A stretch of DNA of 24,116 nt from Cytidiella melzeri (lineage: Eukaryota; Basidiomycota; Agaricomycetes; Polyporales; Irpicaceae). The notes under the pieces were generated by a model. That model saw nothing but the letters and a program-made list of their open reading frames with translations, did not search any database and was not told the DNA's origin. The stretch is taken from positions 1 through 24,116 of the forward strand of contig JABYQR010000517.1 of NCBI GenBank assembly GCA_022592445.1. Direction: 5' to 3'. Positions 9,314 to 23,656 of this stretch are shown piece by piece (the first letter of the stretch is position 1; each line of letters starts with the position of its first letter). The position numbers and the translations under genes are program-made.

Positions 9314-12300
9314 TCAATGAACACCATACGACTCCTTTCGCTTCTCAGCTCGCAGCTCTCGCGGCGGCCCAATGATACCGTACTTTGCCTTGGTAGATCG
9401 GAGAGACGGAGCCGGAGGGGTCATAGGGCATGATAAAGTTGCCCGGGATGGACTAGGATCTACTTCCAAGATCATCCGGTCGAGCTGGCAGGTGAGCCTG
9501 TTCAAAACAGATTGTACTTTCTGTGCTCGTGAGATGTCTGCACTGAGATGTTGTGCCAGGTGAGCATCGCATAGCCATTCTGCCATCTGGTTGAGGCGAG
9601 GTGCCACCTTCTCGAGGTCATGAAGGGTGCGCGAAATTGTTTGTTCATTTAGCGCTTGCTTATTGGTTCGCTGCAGCTCGTTAAAGTCCAGGTCGGGTCG
9701 AGGGCCTCGTGCTGATAGGGTATCGTCATCAGCGTTGTCGGCGTCGTCATTGTCCGGACCTGGTGTCACAAACCCAGAGTGCTCACTGTCAGCAAGATCA
9801 GATGCGCCATCCGAGGTGAGTTCATCGGCAATCCTCCTTCCGATGGCATTTAAGTCATGCCCTTCCAGTTGCTCAGACCCCAGTTGAGGATTTTCGGAGT
9901 CAGCACCTTCACGGAGGAAATCATTGATCGCGATCGAAGCTTGCGTGACGGGATCCAACGCGGATATCGGTGGAGCTGCCACTTCTATTGGAAGGGCTTG
10001 AGCACGGCTGCGACACTGCAGAAGGTATGCCTCTTCCTCAGAGTTTGGCACCCATGACCGCAAGTAAGGAAGCTGAAGGCCTTGTCTCCGAAGCAGTTCC
10101 GTCTGCACTGCAGCAGCGCGAATATGCTTGCAGACACGACCTCGCCCGACGAAGTCAGGACAAGTACAGGTCACCATACCTGCAGGGCGGAAGGTAATTG
10201 TATACTTCGCAGGTGACGGGTCAAACTCTGTTGCAAGCGCCGAGAAACATTCGAAGGTGTAAGTTCCCTCGTTGTCCAAGACCGGCACACTTATCTGACG
10301 GTTTCCGACCAGTGTAGCGGCTGCAAGATCTCTCTCGTCATCGGCGGCCCAGTATGCAGCTGGCACAGAAGGAAGTGAAGAGCGACCGCGTGAGTCGATT
10401 ATCATAGTGCCGCCTGGAAGTTTTCTCAGCAATGCGTCTCGTCGTGCTGATTCTGAGTCCTCGAGGCGCCGCTGCTGGAAAATAGAAGGAAGGGCATGGA
10501 GCACGAGAACGTGGACCAGAACGTCAATCCGAAGCCGTCGCCCGTTGTTCTGCCACCGACGTAAGTGTTTTCGCTTTAGTACTCCATTGAACGACTCAAG
10601 GTGATTCGTTGTAGGTACAATCTCGTTAATGGGTCGCCTGAGAAGTATTGCCGCGCGAAGCCGTCCAGCCTTTGACCAGCTCACCCACAGTGCTTCGCGT
10701 AGCCAATAGGAGTCAAGGTAGTCAAGATGCTCTACCGCGCCTGCCGAGGCACCTTCATCACATTCTCCCGCGCCCCGCAATGCAAGTATCACCCTTTTCT
10801 CGTCACTCACAATAGATTTCGCGCTTGTAAAATCTTCTGTCTCGAGAAGTAGGTCTTCGACTCGACGAAGACGAGACTTGAGATCACAATGGTCGGATGA
10901 GGTTCCTTTCAGCGATTTGGTTCGGTGGTTCTTCCATGACTGCCGCAAATGGAATTTGCATATCAAGAGGACTATGTGGGGAAAGACACGAAGAAGGGCT
11001 CCGCGCTCTGTAAGGTCTGTGTCGGTGATCGCCACCCAAACATCAAAGTCCTCTCCGTCCCGACTTCCCAATGACAGCCGCCACTGCTCTAACACCTTTT
11101 CTAGGATGCTTGTGTCATATCCAGCAGCGGTTTTCTGATTTTTGCTTGGTGCAGAAAATAGGAAAAAGGCGATGGGAACTCCTCGATTTGCCTCGTCCAC
11201 CCCCATCACGATGAAAAGAAGCATCTTCTTGTTGCTGATTCCAAATGTGCCATCGAGAAGTACCTGTGAGTGATGTCCGTACCTCCATGCAGCGTCATTC
11301 ATTTCCGGTGTTGAGATACAGACTTCAAGACGCTCTTCCTCGGTCGTTCTCGGTGAATAATGGTGGATAGCATCGCGAAGGGTTTTATTGAACTGCGGTG
11401 AGTCTACATCAAGCCATTCATGGAGATTAATGTAATCTTGCTCTGAGATCTTGATTCCCCGAAGACGATGGAATTGTCGATAGAGGGACCGGTTGTCTTT
11501 ATGGGAAAGAAGCCACCGAAATCGTGAGTTTGCTAAATCGTCCGGCATGTCTCTGTACTTCTGCTCCGCAAACATCTGCTGATTGGTCTTCTTGACATCA
11601 GCAAGAGTGACACCGCTTTTGAGGAGTTGAAGGGCATGTTTATAGACAGATGGATGCACTGGAAACACGGGTGGGCGTGCGAATGCACCGCTCAAGCACT
11701 CGTCGTTGTGCTCCAAGTGCCCGCGAATCACAAGAACTCGGTGAGTGGTTACTTGATACACAATCTCGCAGTGCGCCAAACATCCCGTGAAGTCGACAGG
11801 GTTACTGCGCTTGCTCGAGCCGCGAGCTGCGTGACTGTAGCTACACGAGCTACGATTGCAGTTGAGTACTGATGTGTAAATGTTTTGATGTTCTGTACTC
11901 ACCACTGATATAACAGTCTTTGAGTTGCCTTCTCTCCGACACCTTCACTACTGGACCATCTACAGCTCCACTTATTCCCCAGCTCGTCCAGGGCACCAGT
12001 GTCAAGGTGATTTGTGGCAAGGATTGCACGAGCGGTAAGTTGGCTGTGTTCGTCTGCACTGTCAAATTTCTGACAAAACAGTTGATCGCGTGCATATATG
12101 AGCAGGACTGCTTCGCGCTGGCTGTCATCAAGGAAGAGTCGATCGGTATAAATTTTCGCCAACTCGGGTGGTAACTTGTAAGGCTCGGCTCGGCTTGCAA
12201 CAGCTTCATTAACATGTATAAAGCCTCTGAAGGTGGGCGGGGTTTTGGGGCGGCAAGCAGTCTTTGCTTTCGGTTTCTTTCTGGGGGGAGGGGTAGCCAT
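9314..12300 (-). CDS. MULE transposase with SWIM zinc finger
   Basis: Two exons: 12300-11903 and 11849-9314, joined by a 53-bp intron (11850-11902, GTGAGT...CGTAG), giving 977 residues with no internal stop. The intron restores a Cys-x-Cys (residues 133 and 135) where an unspliced reading would end. The catalytic domain has Asp332 in LLDGTFG, Asp409/Asp411 in ITDTDLTERG, a C-x-x-H motif (CKFH, 430-433) and Glu551 in TTNHLESFN, the arrangement of MULE DDE transposases. A SWIM-type CxCxnCxH finger follows: Cys694, Cys696, Cys706 and His708. The N-terminus is basic with a proline/lysine-rich opening (MATPPPRKKPKAK) that could help nuclear import. The acidic C-terminal third looks disordered. All key residues are present, so the protein may be functional. 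It would cut and rejoin the element ends in the nucleus. Confidence 0.93.
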
Positions 12301-12506
12301 AGAGGATGTTGGGAACCTGTTCGCGTCGGCCTGTCCGCCCCCGCGATTATGTTAGTGCGCCCTGATAGACTACTATTGCAGTATTACATTTTTGTTATGT
12401 CTACTTACTGATTACATACTGGGAATAACAAACATTGTATAGGTTGAGCTCTCGAATGATGCATGATCAATAAAATTTTCAGGCGTTGTCGCGAACCAAT
12501 CTCACT

Positions 12507-12616
12507 CGAACCGCCTTTCAGGTCGTACGATCGCTATCTTGCACACCTCAGCGCCGAGTTGCCGACCATGCACGTGACCTCCCAATTAGGCAACTCCTTG
12601 TTCAGGCTGACAATCC
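12507..12616 (-). repeat. MULE right terminal inverted repeat
   Basis: Inverted partner of 8623-8732. It ends CTGACAATCC at 12616, directly followed by the target duplication. It lies about 210-320 bp upstream of the transposase start and so may also contain the transposase promoter. Confidence 0.88.
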
Positions 12617-12625
12617 GCAGTGAAA
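12617..12625 (+). repeat. 9-bp target-site duplication, right copy
   Basis: GCAGTGAAA, identical to 8614-8622, immediately outside the right inverted repeat. Confidence 0.93.
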
Positions 12626-12968
12626 CGGAACGCGGGGTTTGCCGAGAGGGTGTAGATGCCCAAATAGGCAGAAGTAAGCATTCTTACTGCAACGTACGTG
12701 ACAAGAAGTTCTCATTCCTGCATCCTACAGCAGCCAGATCCTGAGAGTTGAAAGACGCATTGGCTCCTACGAATTCAAACCAAAAAGCAATGCAATACGC
12801 TCTTTTACAGAGTGTGGCTGACAATATAGATGCTTGTACATTTCGACTCTCGCCGACACTGTCAGCCGGCGGGAATGCTCGTACTATCTGTGCATTCTCT
12901 TCCATCGTATCTTCATCCAAGATCTGCTTCTACACCTCACCATACCTCTCCAACACAAGCAAATCGCC
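12626..12968 (+). promoter_or_regulatory. short region between MULE and GH71 start codon; presumed GH71 promoter and leader
   Basis: Only about 343 bp separate the MULE target duplication from the GH71 ATG. No clear TATA box was seen; ACAATATAGA at 12822-12831 is the nearest candidate. Any GH71 promoter elements further upstream would now be displaced by 4 kb. Confidence 0.45.
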
Positions 12969-14772
12969 ATGCATATCAAGATATCTCCCCTCTTCGCAGT
13001 ATCCCTTCTTCTCGCCTCTTCAACTACAGCCTTAGAGCTCCGTGACTCGTATAACGATACAAAAGAACTGATGATGGCATTGCTTGTCAGCCCCGACGGC
13101 GGCTTTCTTACCCAGATGCCTCTCGACCAGCCGGTGGCAGCAAAGGACGTCGTCAACACCTCGTCTCTAACACCGGCAGGAACGCTCCCATCCACATTTC
13201 AACCGTCGCCCGTGTCTCCCAATGCCTCCACCCCGAAGCTGGTTTTTGCGCACCATATTGTCGGCAACACGTACAACTATACTATCAACACGTGGACAGC
13301 AGGCGAGTACTCTTACTCACCATCTCCATACTAGCTGCTGAACAGAATCGGAACGCGTGCGGACTTAGACATCGTTTTGGCCAGTTCCAAAGGTATCGAT
13401 GCGTTCGCACTGAACGTCGGCGCCGACACCTGGGAGCCCTCCCAAGTATCCAACGCCTACGCCGCCGCCAAGTCTCTCAACACCCCCTTCAAGCTCTTCC
13501 TCTCCTTTGACATGAGCTCTCTCCCCTGCTCAACGCCCTCCGATGCCACCCTTTTGCAGACCTACATATCAAATTACGCGAACCATCCGAACCAGCAGTA
13601 CGTCAACGGGAAGGTTCTGGCGTCGACATTCTCCGGGTCGGACTGTACATTCGGCCAGGCTTCTGTCAACGCTGGGTGGATCTACGCTGTGAAGTCGGGA
13701 GCGAGCACGAACGGAGTGTATTTTGTGCCTGCATGGTTTATCGACCCTGCCACGTTCCCGCAGTATAGTGTCCTCGATGGTGCCTTCGGTGTATGTATCT
13801 ACCGTGATTTCGTCTCGTCGGAGTGAACTGACTCTGTGATTTAGTGGAACTCTGGATGGCCGCAAGGCGACTACGACATCAACTTTGATCAAGACCAGAG
13901 CTACATCTCGAACCTCCCTGGTCGTTCGTATATGGCTGCTGCATCTCCATGGTTCTTCACCGTACGTAGCCTAGATTGTCTCCACTGATACTCTTTAGAC
14001 ATAGACTTACGCAATCATTCGGTTTTCCCATGCAGCACTATACAAGCAAGAACTTCATCTACAGAGCCGATGACTGGCTTCTCTCTGAGCGATGGGAAGG
14101 GCTCATCGCCAATCGAGGTGTCGTAAACTTTGTGGAGATCAACACGTGGAACGACTACGGCGAGTCGCACTATGTGGGCCCTATCGAGGGTATGCAACCG
14201 AACTCTCAGGCATGGACGAATGGGTATGATCACACAGGTACTGTGCACAACTCGTCCTCTATATATTACAAGACACCTCTGACTCCTGCTTCGTGGCTAT
14301 AGCTTGGCTAGACTTGATCCAGTACTACATCCCCGCCTTCAAGACTGGCGCGTTTCCTCGTATCACCACGGATAGGACGTTCGTGTGGGGACGGACGTTC
14401 GAGGCCAACGCTGTTGCGACAGACGACCCATTACCTATGCCTATGAATTATGACTACGTACGCGATCCGCCAATATGTCTTCCTCTTCACTTCTAACCTC
14501 CGCACCCTCAGACACAAGACTACATCTGGGCCGTCGCGCTGCTCAAATCCCCCGCCACATTCACCCTGGCTTGTGGCTCCCAGACCACCACCGCTTCCGC
14601 CCCCGCTGGCTTGTCCAAATTCAAGCTAGGACCGCTCACCAAGAGTTGCACGGTGTCAAGCTCGATACAGAGGGGGAAAGTCGTGACCACCAATGCCTAC
14701 AAGAACGGATTCAAGTTCACAACGGCGAGGCCGACGACGTATAATTTCAATGCATATGTTGCATCGTCGTAG
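12969..14772 (+). CDS. secreted GH71 alpha-1,3-glucanase (mutanase)
   Basis: Six exons: 12969-13302, 13369-13790, 13845-13961, 14036-14237, 14303-14457 and 14512-14772, giving 496 residues, close to the usual family size. The start gives a signal peptide (MHIKISPLFAVSLLLASSTT). GH71 landmarks in order are FAHHIVGNTYNYT, the GIDAFALNVG block, DGAFGWNSGWPQGDYD (about 248-263), SPWFFTHYTSKNF (about 286-298), RADDWLLSERW (about 301-311) and NTWNDYGESHYVGPI (about 327-341). The DYGES segment is a family hallmark. Family enzymes hydrolyse alpha-1,3-glucan of fungal cell walls, so roles in wall remodelling, autolysis or mycoparasitism are likely. Intron 1 (13303-13368) appears to use a GC donor (CAG|GCGAGT), which gives the family-like NTWTADIVLASSKGIDAF. 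A GT donor at 13307 with the acceptor at 13350-13351 would keep frame but insert about eight extra residues. Confidence 0.93.
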
Positions 14773-14971
14773 GATTGACGTGGCATTTTTGAATGCATGT
14801 ATTGCGTGTTTTGAAGATCTGAGTGAACGAATGAAAGTTGCTTTCTTATGGCTCTCAATCAATATCCCATTCTCGATATTCTTTATCACACAAAGATACT
14901 TTCGAGCTTCGGAGTCTGTTGTTACAACAATCTATGGTACACATACTTGCTTGGACTAATCTCGCAGGATA
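14773..14971. other. short intergenic region between convergent genes
   Basis: AT-rich 3' flank shared by the GH71 gene (+) and the small minus-strand gene at 14972-15465. No coding or RNA feature seen. Confidence 0.5.
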
Positions 14972-15465
14972 TTACTGGACACCAGGGATACCACGGCCTG
15001 ATAGTAATTAGCATCATCAACATCACAATCAATGCTTGTATAAGATATTTGCTTACCCTCATAATTCTTGAATTCCTTGTTTGCAAAGTCACCGATCTTG
15101 TCGGCGTTGGCATCGCTCTAGAAGAGGGCACCATCGTCAGCGCTGCATTCTGGACACAGACAACAACAAGCACCACTTACCAAATTGTAACCAGCCTTCT
15201 TACCGGCCATTTCAAGACCCTTGTCAAGCCAATCCTGCTTCTCTGCGGGCTGAGACTGGGTCTGGGTTTGCGACTGCGATTGGCCTCCATACCCCCCAGC
15301 GACACCAGAGCCGTGCACGCCCTGCCCTCCGCCCATGCCAGTATCATCAGCAGAGTTCGTCATCTGGTCGTAGCCTGCACCCTCTCCCTGCTGAGCACCG
15401 TCGAACTGCTGGGGTGCACCGCCAGATGCGGGGCCGAGGTCGTTTTGTTGAGTAAAGTCGGACAT
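14972..15465 (-). CDS. small conserved protein A (tandem paralogue), function unknown
   Basis: Three exons: 15465-15181, 15117-15057 and 14997-14972 (introns of 63 and 59 bp), giving 123 residues. The N-terminal half is low-complexity Gln/Gly/Ser (a QSQTQTQSQ run). The second half is a compact amphipathic core: EKQDWLDKGLEMAGKKAG, then SDANADKIGDFANKEF and the C-terminal GGRGIPGVQ. The neighbour at 15810-16157 has the same core, the same intron positions and the same last exon, so the splice sites are confirmed by comparison. There is no signal peptide or membrane segment. I do not recognise the family. The hydrophilic, Lys/Asp-rich, Cys-poor make-up recalls small stress-induced fungal proteins, but that is only an impression. 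A TATA box lies 65 bp upstream of the ATG. Confidence 0.85.
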
Positions 15466-15529
15466 GATGTAGAGGTATTAGGGTAGAATTGGGTTGATTG
15501 TGGGTTGCAGCGATAGACAAGGTAAAGGA

Positions 15530-15539
15530 TTTATATATG
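15530..15539 (-). promoter_or_regulatory. TATA box of small gene A
   Basis: Minus strand reads CATATATAAA about 65 bp upstream of the ATG at 15465, a standard distance. Shared upstream blocks with gene B are listed separately. Confidence 0.6.
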
Positions 15540-15642
15540 AGAGGGTGGGGCGGTTGAGCCACAGGTGACAGCGATGACGACACACTAGCAAGAGCCACAA
15601 AGGCGGCTGGTACCATATTAATGACTTCATCTATTTCGAATA

Positions 15643-15656
15643 ACAGATAAGCTTAC
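15643..15656 (-). promoter_or_regulatory. conserved upstream block shared by the small-gene pair, copy A
   Basis: ACAGATAAGCTTAC is identical to 16338-16351, at about the same distance (roughly 180 bp) upstream of each start codon. Next to it lies TCTATTTCGAATAACA (15630-15645), which matches TCTATTCGAATAACA (16312-16326). It contains GATAAG, a GATA-factor-like core. It may be a regulatory element or simply a relic of the duplication. Confidence 0.5.
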
Positions 15657-15809
15657 TGGTCTTACGTGGATACAAATCTCGTCATGATCATATGAAAAGC
15701 AAACTTGCACTTTGGCACACGAGCATAGCTGGGATGCAGAGCGTTATTTCATTCATGTTACAGGTTCATCTCATATGATGTGCACTTTGGTTAACAGCGG
15801 TTCAACAGA

Positions 15810-16157
15810 TCATTGAACACCGGGTAAGCCACGGCCTAGCAGGACGAGAACATCAGCAGCAGTATAACACACTTTCAATGAACTGCTCACCCTCTTTCTG
15901 TTGGAACTCTTTGTTCGCAAAGTCTCCAGCCTTGTCGGCGTTGGCATCGCTCTGCAGCCGAGCAAAAGAGATCAGCGTTCTGCACCTTGCATTGCGGTAG
16001 CACTTGGTAGAAAAGCACTCACGACGTTGACACCAGCCTTCTTGCCGGCCATCTCTATACCCTTGTCGAGCCAATCCTGCTTCTCTCCAGTCTGACCACC
16101 GCCCATGCCAGCAGAGGAGTCGGTGTTCTGGTTGTTCTGTTGAGTAGAGTCTGACAT
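15810..16157 (-). CDS. small conserved protein B (tandem paralogue), function unknown
   Basis: Three exons: 16157-16023, 15951-15891 and 15835-15810 (introns of 71 and 55 bp), giving 73 residues. The start at 16157 (MSDSTQQNNQ) is chosen because paralogue A begins with the matching MSDFTQQND; an upstream in-frame ATG at 16211 would translate the TATA region. The core EKQDWLDKGIEMAGKKAG, SDANADKAGDFANKEF and the ending GGRGLPGVQ match paralogue A, with identical intron phases and exons 2 and 3 of equal length (61 and 26 nt). B lacks the long Gln/Gly-rich insert of A. It is probably a recent tandem duplicate. Function unknown. Confidence 0.85.
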
Positions 16158-16200
16158 GGTAGTGAAGTGTGTGTTGCGTTTGTAAGGGACACGAGAGAGA

Positions 16201-16209
16201 ATATATACC
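16201..16209 (-). promoter_or_regulatory. TATA box of small gene B
   Basis: Minus strand reads GGTATATAT about 45-50 bp upstream of the ATG at 16157. Its placement supports the shorter start codon choice. Confidence 0.6.
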
Positions 16210-16337
16210 ACGAGTAGAAAGGCATCATGCGGAGCAGAGAGCCACAGAATGACTGCAGAGGATGACGATGACTGGTGCTGCCAAATTAATGAATGACTCT
16301 AGAACACGGGTCTATTCGAATAACAAAACAAACTATT

Positions 16338-16351
16338 ACAGATAAGCTTAC
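16338..16351 (-). promoter_or_regulatory. conserved upstream block shared by the small-gene pair, copy B
   Basis: Identical 14-mer to 15643-15656. Other shared pieces around it are GAGCCACAG, ATTAATGA and CGAATAACA. The block lies close to the 3' end of the HAAO gene (stop at 16398). Confidence 0.5.
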
Positions 16352-16397
16352 CAATTCCCTCTTGTAACTACAACATGATGTATGTGACTTGATTCGT

Positions 16398-19118
<2,721 letters not shown>

Positions 19119-20425
19119 ATGAGCCTACCAAATTACTACTTTTCTGGCCATTGGGCCCCGTCGTCTCTTTCGTTCTTTGTCCCTCCTCTTCCTCGATTCC
19201 GCCCGGAGAGTCAACAATTTTACGCTGCCCTTGGCCCCTCTGCCTACTCAATGATGTATTCTCCTCCATTGAGGTAAGTAATCGCCTTCATTCCGACCGA
19301 TGCCCTTTCCTTCAAGCTCTACGCATCCACCCACTTTCTTTCCTTTCCATCGTTTCGCTCAACCCCTCATCTCCCACCTTTAGATCTCCAGTCAAGCTCC
19401 TTCATCCAAACTACATCTACCCCGTCACCGCGCCCGACCCCAGCGAGCTTCCCACTCCCAACTTCTCCACTGGCAACAGCGACAACTCGACCAAGATCGA
19501 CATCGAAATCGCCTCTCCCAAGCCGACCTACGCATACAACCCCGTGGGCGACATCGAAGCCGCTCTCAAGCGGTTCTACACTCATCCAAAACCCGTGGCC
19601 ATCGTCTCTCCACCTGCGTCCAACCTGAGCTTCAAAGCTCACACCGACGAGTACAACAAACAGCTAGAGGGTGTTCGAGTCCACGCTGAGTCTGTCGAGC
19701 GTGCTCCACGTCCTGCGGCCAAAGGCATCGTGTCGCCGCCTGCCTCAGATCTTCCCATCCCCCACTTCCGAGTTGATGATGCCGACGAGAAGTATAATCA
19801 ATTGAAGAGTGTCCAGGTGCACGATGAGTTTGTCGAGCGTGCTCCACGTCCCGAGGCCATTGGCATCGTGTCGCCGCATGCCTCGGAGTTACCAATTCCC
19901 CACTTCCGAGTCGATGATACCGACGAGGACAACGTAAAGGATCAGCTGGAGGGTGTACGTGGTCACGTTGGCATTGTCGCGCATGGCCCGAGGTTGCGCG
20001 TTGCGCGTCATGAGTAGGTTTCCCTTCTTCTCTCAATGGCTCAATAGATTCGTTATACTAATGGCTTTTGTAGAGTGTCTAAACACACCGTTAGCGGTGT
20101 TGCAGCTAGGGCAGGAAGTCTAGCTTTGTCGGTCGTGCGTGAACGGATGATTCGTTGCGGTGCTCAACTTGAGGTCGCATCAGCTGTGGACGAGGCTGAC
20201 AAGATTGGAAAGGCCGAGGCTGAGACCGATATCAATGTCCCAGAAAAGCAAGAGGAAAAGGAAGAAGAGGAGGAGGAGGAAGAGAGAGATTTCTACAGGT
20301 ACGCCGAGAAACTGGGTTCATATACTTGTTGGAAGCACACTAATATCTCGCGCTGCAGGAAGAGTGTATGGGAGCTGCTGCAAGAGATGGCGGATGACAT
20401 TACAGACGCTATCATGACTGTGTAA
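19119..20425 (+). CDS. hypothetical protein with 46-residue internal repeats and acidic segment
   Basis: Four exons: 19119-19273, 19384-20013, 20074-20298 and 20359-20425 (introns of 110, 60 and 60 bp), giving 358 residues. The ATG at 19119 is preferred over a longer unspliced frame because it gives a natural N-terminus (MSLPNYYFSGHWAPSSLSFF) and joins in frame through a strong GTAAGT donor. Intron 2 has a clear branch-site-like ACTAAT. The middle holds two good copies and one partial copy of a 46-residue unit including VERAPRP, GIVSP and DLPIPHFRVDD. The DNA period is 138 bp (for example 19696 and 19834). A Glu-rich run (about 12 acidic residues) precedes the short C-terminal helix KSVWELLQEMADDITDAI. 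There is no signal peptide or membrane span, and no known domain was recognised. Confidence 0.75.
19696..19985 (+). repeat. 138-bp in-frame coding repeat
   Basis: GTCGAGCGTGCTCCACGTCC starts at 19696 and recurs at 19834, exactly 138 bp later, and the encoded units align along their length. A degenerate unit precedes them, around 19595-19695. Two near-identical adjacent units in a coding region suggest expansion by unequal exchange. Confidence 0.8.
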
Positions 20426-20777
20426 GCTACCGGAGGGGAGCTTGAGCACTCACGCCGCTAGGCGGGCAATGACAATAATGAGGTCATTTGCCGATGAAAT
20501 GGAAGGTACAAGGCGGGCGGATGATGGAGCAATAGATTGTTCAAGACGCGATCTTATTCACGGATAAGAAGGATATTTGAGGGCTTTGTAAAGTGTGTTG
20601 TCTATGTAGTGTTGTACTTGTATCGTGAATCACACAGCTATTTTCGTATCATCGCTTTCGAGTACCAGTGTACACCGTATTGGTCAACCGTGAATCCCCG
20701 AAGCACCTGAAGATTCTACGAGCTCAACGAAGGGCAAAGGTGGTAACACTAAATACACCTTGAAGCAGTACCAGTCG
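20426..20777. other. intergenic region between convergent genes
   Basis: It holds the 3' ends of the repeat-protein gene (+) and of IES6 (-). No further gene, RNA or repeat was seen. Confidence 0.6.
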
Positions 20778-21548
20778 CTATTTTACAATAGGATTCACGC
20801 CCCTCGCAGAGAGGTAGTCTTTGGCAGCACTCCCGCTCTGAGGTGGTCAAGTCAGTGAGCTCACGAGGCAAAGAAAGCAGTGTTGCATACCAATCCTTTG
20901 ATCAGTTCGTAGATGCTCTTGTCGTGGTAGCGCAGACCCGTAGCTGGATCAGTGTATGGTCCCTTGGAAGCGTTAGCCCCGTGACTGTACTGTAGTGTTA
21001 CGCATAGTATTACCTCTAAGCCAGTGATATCACAGTATTTACGCTGCGGCAGAAACGACGGGGGTGACTCGATAGACGAATCTGAACGAAGAGGTCATGA
21101 GTTAAAATAGCGGCCTGAACAGAAGGAAATATAGACATGTAGGCAGGTCTTCTTCTGCGGTATCGTCGACCGCTGCTTGTCCGTCAACTTCCATTTGTTG
21201 CTCACGTTCCTGACGACGCCGTTCCCGTTCGACGCGTTCCCGCTCGCGTTCTTGAGTGAGGACGGCCTTCAGGTTCTTCGACCTGCGGTTAACATTCTTG
21301 GTGTAGTTCGGATTCTTGAACGGACGAGGGTTGTGCAAATAGGATAGCTGCTCTGCTAAAGTCTGCTGAAGTTGTGCTGCTGTATTAGCGAGTTGTGACA
21401 AATATCGAACAGCGGAAGTACGCACAGGACTAGACGGCTCAGATTCGGTAGGCTGAAGAGGCTGTTTCTTCTTTCCTGAACCTTTCGGTGGCCTACGTCG
21501 CGTCAGTGACCGGCTATTGAGCAACGAGCCTCGCCAGGGGGCTTACAT
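20778..21548 (-). CDS. IES6: INO80 chromatin-remodelling complex subunit Ies6 (INO80C), split start codon
   Basis: Five exons: 21548-21547 (coding part), 21492-21137, 21081-21014, 20962-20891 and 20837-20778, giving 185 residues. The YL1 C-terminal domain is assembled across exons 2-5: SIESPPSFLPQRKYCDITG (about 122-140), GPYTDPATGLRYHDKSIYEL (143-162) and KDYLSARGVNPIVK at the end. The family segment RPFKNPNYTKN precedes it (about 57-67), then a charged RERER-type coiled-coil-like stretch. Ies6 binds Arp5 inside INO80 and supports nucleosome sliding in the nucleus. The long exon has no usable ATG before residue 101. The bases AT at 21548-21547, spliced across a 54-bp intron (21493-21546, GTAAGC...CGTAG) to G at 21492, create an ATG in frame and a sensible N-terminus (MPPKGSGKKK). 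The other introns are 51-55 bp. Confidence 0.93.
21493..21546 (-). other. intron interrupting the IES6 start codon (AT|G)
   Basis: The donor GTAAGC directly follows AT (21548-21547), and the acceptor CGTAG precedes G at 21492. Without splicing, the frame runs into TAA upstream and has no ATG. The size matches the other four introns of the gene. Confidence 0.75.

Positions 21549-23656
<2,108 letters not shown>

Larger units (their letters stand above)
8623..12616 (-). mobile_element. complete Mutator-like DNA transposon (MULE), 3994 bp
   Basis: The element is bounded by terminal inverted repeats and a perfect 9-bp target duplication. The left end reads GGATTGTCAGCCTGAACAAG and the right end is its reverse complement. 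The first 29 bases of the two ends are identical, and an ungapped comparison of the first 100 bases gives about 81 matches by hand count. It carries one gene, a two-exon transposase on the minus strand with an MULE catalytic domain and a SWIM finger. The left arm (about 690 bp beyond the stop codon) is full of short direct repeats. Matching target duplications and an open transposase frame suggest a fairly recent insertion, although the inverted repeats have diverged from one another inside the first 29 bp. Confidence 0.93.
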
